DNA of 18,057 nucleotides, from contig CAIPNE010000169.1 of NCBI GenBank assembly GCA_903866355.1, positions 1 to 18,057 of the forward strand, in the 5' to 3' direction. Below are positions 15,411-18,057 of this stretch, one piece after another. The notes under the pieces are model-generated. The model did not search any database. It saw nothing but the letters and a program-made list of their open reading frames with translations, and was not told the origin of the DNA. Made by a program: the position numbers and the translations under genes. Every line of letters starts with the position of its first letter. Within the stretch, counting starts at the first letter, position 1. Source of the stretch: an uncultured Gammaproteobacteria bacterium. GTDB taxonomy: Bacteria > Pseudomonadota > Gammaproteobacteria > Ga0077536.

Positions 15411-16259
15411 CTAGCGGGCAGTGACCCGCCGGCGCCACTGGAGGAATCCGATCATGGCGAGGGCGAGGCCAATTGCGTAGCCAATGATGCCGGTGATAAC
15501 TGCCGGTGAGGCGTGATTGAGTGTGGCAATCAGCAACGCCAGCCCCGGATTACGCATTGCCGTCGCAACGGCCGAAGCGGGCCAGACCTGTGCCTCGCGG
15601 TGGCCAAAAGCCGCACCGATGGCCAACGAAATTACGGTGATCCCGAACCCTGCGAGGCTCGGTACCCAGCCGATCCGCTCGAGGATCGATGGCAGGTCAA
15701 TCAGTGCGAGGCAGCCCATTCCGAGGATCAGCAGGTTCCCCACGCGCGCGAGTGGCAGCGACCAACGCACGGCTAGTGGTCGCCGCCATGCGCGTATCGA
15801 AGCACCGAGTGCGAGCGGGAGCAGTTGCGCAAAAAAAACTTGGCGTCCGATGTCGAGTGCCGAGACGATAAAATCGGTACCGATGATTTTATCGATGACC
15901 ATCACGCTCACAGGAACGCTCACCACGGCAAACAACACAATGGCCAGATGTAACGCGGGGGCAAAATGGTGGTCGCCCCCCGCATCGAGCGCCCGTCGCA
16001 TCGCCACGGGTGCGCCGGGCGAGATGGCCATTAACAGAATGCCAATCGCCACCGGCAGCGGCGGGTTAAATATTTTAACGACCAGCACCGCGAGCACCGG
16101 AATAGGCACGATGACTGCGAAGACCACCACGGTCAGCACCACGCGTCGGGTGAGCGCCGCCGCGATGTGTTCTCGACCGAGCGTGAGCCCCAGCGAGAAC
16201 ATCACGACAAACACGGCCGCAACCGCGGATACCCCGATCCAATGCAAAGGAATGGGCAA
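15411..16259 (-). CDS. Bile acid:sodium symporter family (BASS-type) permease
   Basis: A 282-residue, strongly hydrophobic inner-membrane protein with roughly nine to ten transmembrane helices (for example 9-27, 41-62, 68-80, 101-123, 139-153, 172-188, 203-220, 251-273). AISPGAPVA (78-86) in the first half and TAMRNPGLALLIA (233-245) in the second half match the two conserved crossover motifs of the BASS/SBF superfamily. Members couple uptake of organic acids or other anions to sodium. The substrate cannot be predicted, and arsenite-carrier Acr3 is less likely from these motifs. Translation most likely begins at the TTG at 16259, preceded by GGAG with a 7-nt gap. It lies 181 bp upstream of the TPR gene on the same strand; a GC hairpin at 15396-15411 overlaps its stop codon but has no T-tract, so readthrough into the TPR gene is possible. 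Confidence 0.85.
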   Translation of the reverse strand: MPIPLHWIGVSAVAAVFVVMFSLGLTLGREHIAAALTRRVVLTVVVFAVIVPIPVLAVLVVKIFNPPLPVAIGILLMAISPGAPVAMRRALDAGGDHHFAPALHLAIVLFAVVSVPVSVMVIDKIIGTDFIVSALDIGRQVFFAQLLPLALGASIRAWRRPLAVRWSLPLARVGNLLILGMGCLALIDLPSILERIGWVPSLAGFGITVISLAIGAAFGHREAQVWPASAVATAMRNPGLALLIATLNHASPAVITGIIGYAIGLALAMIGFLQWRRRVTAR

Positions 16260-16896
16260 AATCTCGCTCCTAAACGAGGTTGCGGCCAGGGGGCCACCGG
16301 TAGATTTTCGCGCCCTTGGCGCACGGAATTTGTTGGGAACTTGGCCTTGCCTGCGTGGCGATTAGCCAGGGTCGGGTGTGAGCGTTTTTAAATTTTCGCC
16401 CGGCGGCTTGAGTCCAACAAGGTTTGAGTTTACAGGATGGCTTGGGCTTACTCGCGACAGGCTGATGATATGGATGGCTAGCTTAAGTCGCCGTGCGGCC
16501 GGGATCTCAATTTATCGCGGTGGGTGTGTTCGCGGGCAGCGCACAGATTTTCTGCGGGGTGGCGTTTGCGACGGCGAGGAGGTCGAGCGGGGCTGCGCGT
16601 GCCGACCCAGGTCATTGCCGTTGTTTGTCCGGCGTGATGCAACGCACGCCAGTTTTTTTCTGGCTAAGTTGTCTTGCGCGTGCCACCTGTACTGATGGTG
16701 CTGCACGGTAGTGCGATCGGCGCAAAGCCATGCGTTCAATCTTGCCATCGAGACCGTTCCCCGAAACCCTCGCGCACAGCGAAATGCTGGTGGTGTCCGC
16801 GCTGGCGGCGGAGCGATATCCTGCAGGTTCCTGCGCTGCACGCCACTTGGCGCGGCTTATTCCCAACTTTCACGCAGGGCAATCGGCGGAGCATTT
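16260..16896. other. 637-bp stretch with no recognisable gene
   Basis: This lies between the divergent permease and methyltransferase starts. Open frames exist on both strands (for example 16378-16695 plus, 16512-16841 and 16612-16866 minus), but their translations are rich in Arg, Cys and Ser, have no family resemblance and lack convincing ribosome binding sites. A short hydrophobic reading around 16490-16570 (SQFIAVGVFAGSAQIFCGVAFA) could be a remnant of a decayed membrane protein but is not supported further. The region is long for a simple divergent promoter. Upstream elements of both flanking genes must lie here; I could not identify a clear promoter or a structured RNA. Confidence 0.5.
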
Positions 16897-17763
<867 letters not shown>

Positions 17764-17997
17764 ATTCTCCAGACCACCCTGTTGCGTTGATTGGCCGGGA
17801 CCGACGCCAGTGACCCAGCGCGTTGTCAGCGGGCGCGGCAGAATTCGGTTTCCTCACCCCCCAGCAACGCGCCGGCTCATCTTAACGGCGTGGGGCTTGG
17901 TTCCCGCCGTGTGGGAATGCCTGCCGTGCGTCTACTTCCCGGTGGGTAGGGCTGGTCAGAAGTGGGGGTGCTAGAGGCTTTTGTGCCACCCATAAAA

Positions 17998-18028
17998 AAA
18001 CCCGCAAGGCGCGTGGCCGTGCGGGTTT
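17998..18028 (-). terminator. Intrinsic terminator downstream of the minus-strand tRNA
   Basis: AAACCCGCA (17998-18006) and TGCGGGTTT (18020-18028) form a perfect 9-bp stem with a 13-nt loop. On the minus strand the stem is followed by an uninterrupted T-tract (complement of the A run 17994-18000), the arrangement of a Rho-independent terminator for leftward transcription, 11 bp after the tRNA 3' end. The same hairpin may help stop rightward transcription from the methyltransferase, though its plus-strand T-tract is only three bases. Confidence 0.85.
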
Positions 18029-18039
18029 CATTAAGGGAT

Positions 18040-18057
18040 TGGCGGAGAGAGAGGGAT
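18040..18057 (-). tRNA. 3' end of a tRNA gene, most likely tRNA-Ser (cut by window edge)
   Basis: Read on the minus strand the final 18 bases are ATCCCTCTCTCTCCGCCA: the last two T-loop bases (AT), the T-stem 3' strand CCCTC, the acceptor 3' strand TCTCTCC, discriminator G and encoded CCA. An acceptor strand pairing with GGAGAGA together with G73 is typical of bacterial tRNA-Ser. The anticodon lies beyond the window, so the isoacceptor is unknown. The adjacent terminator on the same strand supports a real gene end. Confidence 0.75.

Noticed and set aside
15396..15411. GC hairpin (GCGCCG / CGGCGC) at the permease stop codon as an intrinsic terminator
   Set aside because: No T-tract follows on the minus strand, so it does not meet the criteria; noted only as a possible mRNA 3' structure.
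15517..16365. 282-residue open frame on the plus strand opposite the permease
   Set aside because: It is the antisense shadow of a clear membrane transporter gene; its composition (Ser/Thr/Ala/Arg-rich, low complexity) has no family resemblance.
16711..16896. Longer N-terminus of the methyltransferase from a GTG at 16711
   Set aside because: The extra 62 residues do not resemble the family, while the ATG at 16897 has a GGAG at 5-nt spacing and begins the typical WNGxxGxxF segment.

Overview
This 18-kb, GC-rich window looks like the chromosome of a proteobacterium, most likely a betaproteobacterium of the Burkholderiales/Rhodocyclales type. The reasons are the paired cyanophycin synthetase genes, the ABC exporter plus DUF1854 pair beside them, a PrsT-like TPR protein, and frequent TTG/GTG starts. 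The lineage is inferred from gene content only; no rRNA or other phylogenetic marker is present. I saw no insertion sequence, prophage, integron or CRISPR array.

Left edge (1-2215, +): the 3' part of a multi-PAS hybrid sensor histidine kinase with a C-terminal receiver. It converges on a minus-strand operon.

Cyanophycin locus (2235-10657), the functional centre of the window. On the minus strand, read right to left, lie a truncated and degenerate cyanophycin synthetase paralogue (CphA-prime type), a full-length cyanophycin synthetase CphA, and a crotonase-fold enoyl-CoA hydratase, separated by 45 and 28 bp. Divergent from them, across a 92-bp shared upstream region, are a large ABC exporter half-transporter and an ATGA-coupled DUF1854 protein. 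The exporter has an unusual cytosolic N-terminus (PH-like fold candidate plus a four-cysteine zinc ribbon). CphA polymerises aspartate and arginine into the reserve polymer cyanophycin. The roles of the exporter, the DUF1854 protein and the degenerate paralogue are not established, and together they are the best candidate for an undescribed system. No cyanophycinase or isoaspartyl dipeptidase gene is in the window.

Middle (10701-12370): a luciferase-like (LLM class) oxidoreductase on the minus strand; an AT-rich promoter-like island leading into the C-terminal remnant of a PQQ beta-propeller dehydrogenase (a broken gene); and a RidA-family protein lacking the usual catalytic arginine.

Right part (12404-18057): a 941-residue membrane-anchored TPR protein, a bile acid:sodium symporter family permease, a 637-bp stretch with no recognisable gene, and a class I SAM-dependent methyltransferase carrying a hexanucleotide microsatellite that encodes 15 consecutive threonines. 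At the extreme right edge is the 3' end of a minus-strand tRNA, most likely tRNA-Ser, followed by its intrinsic terminator.
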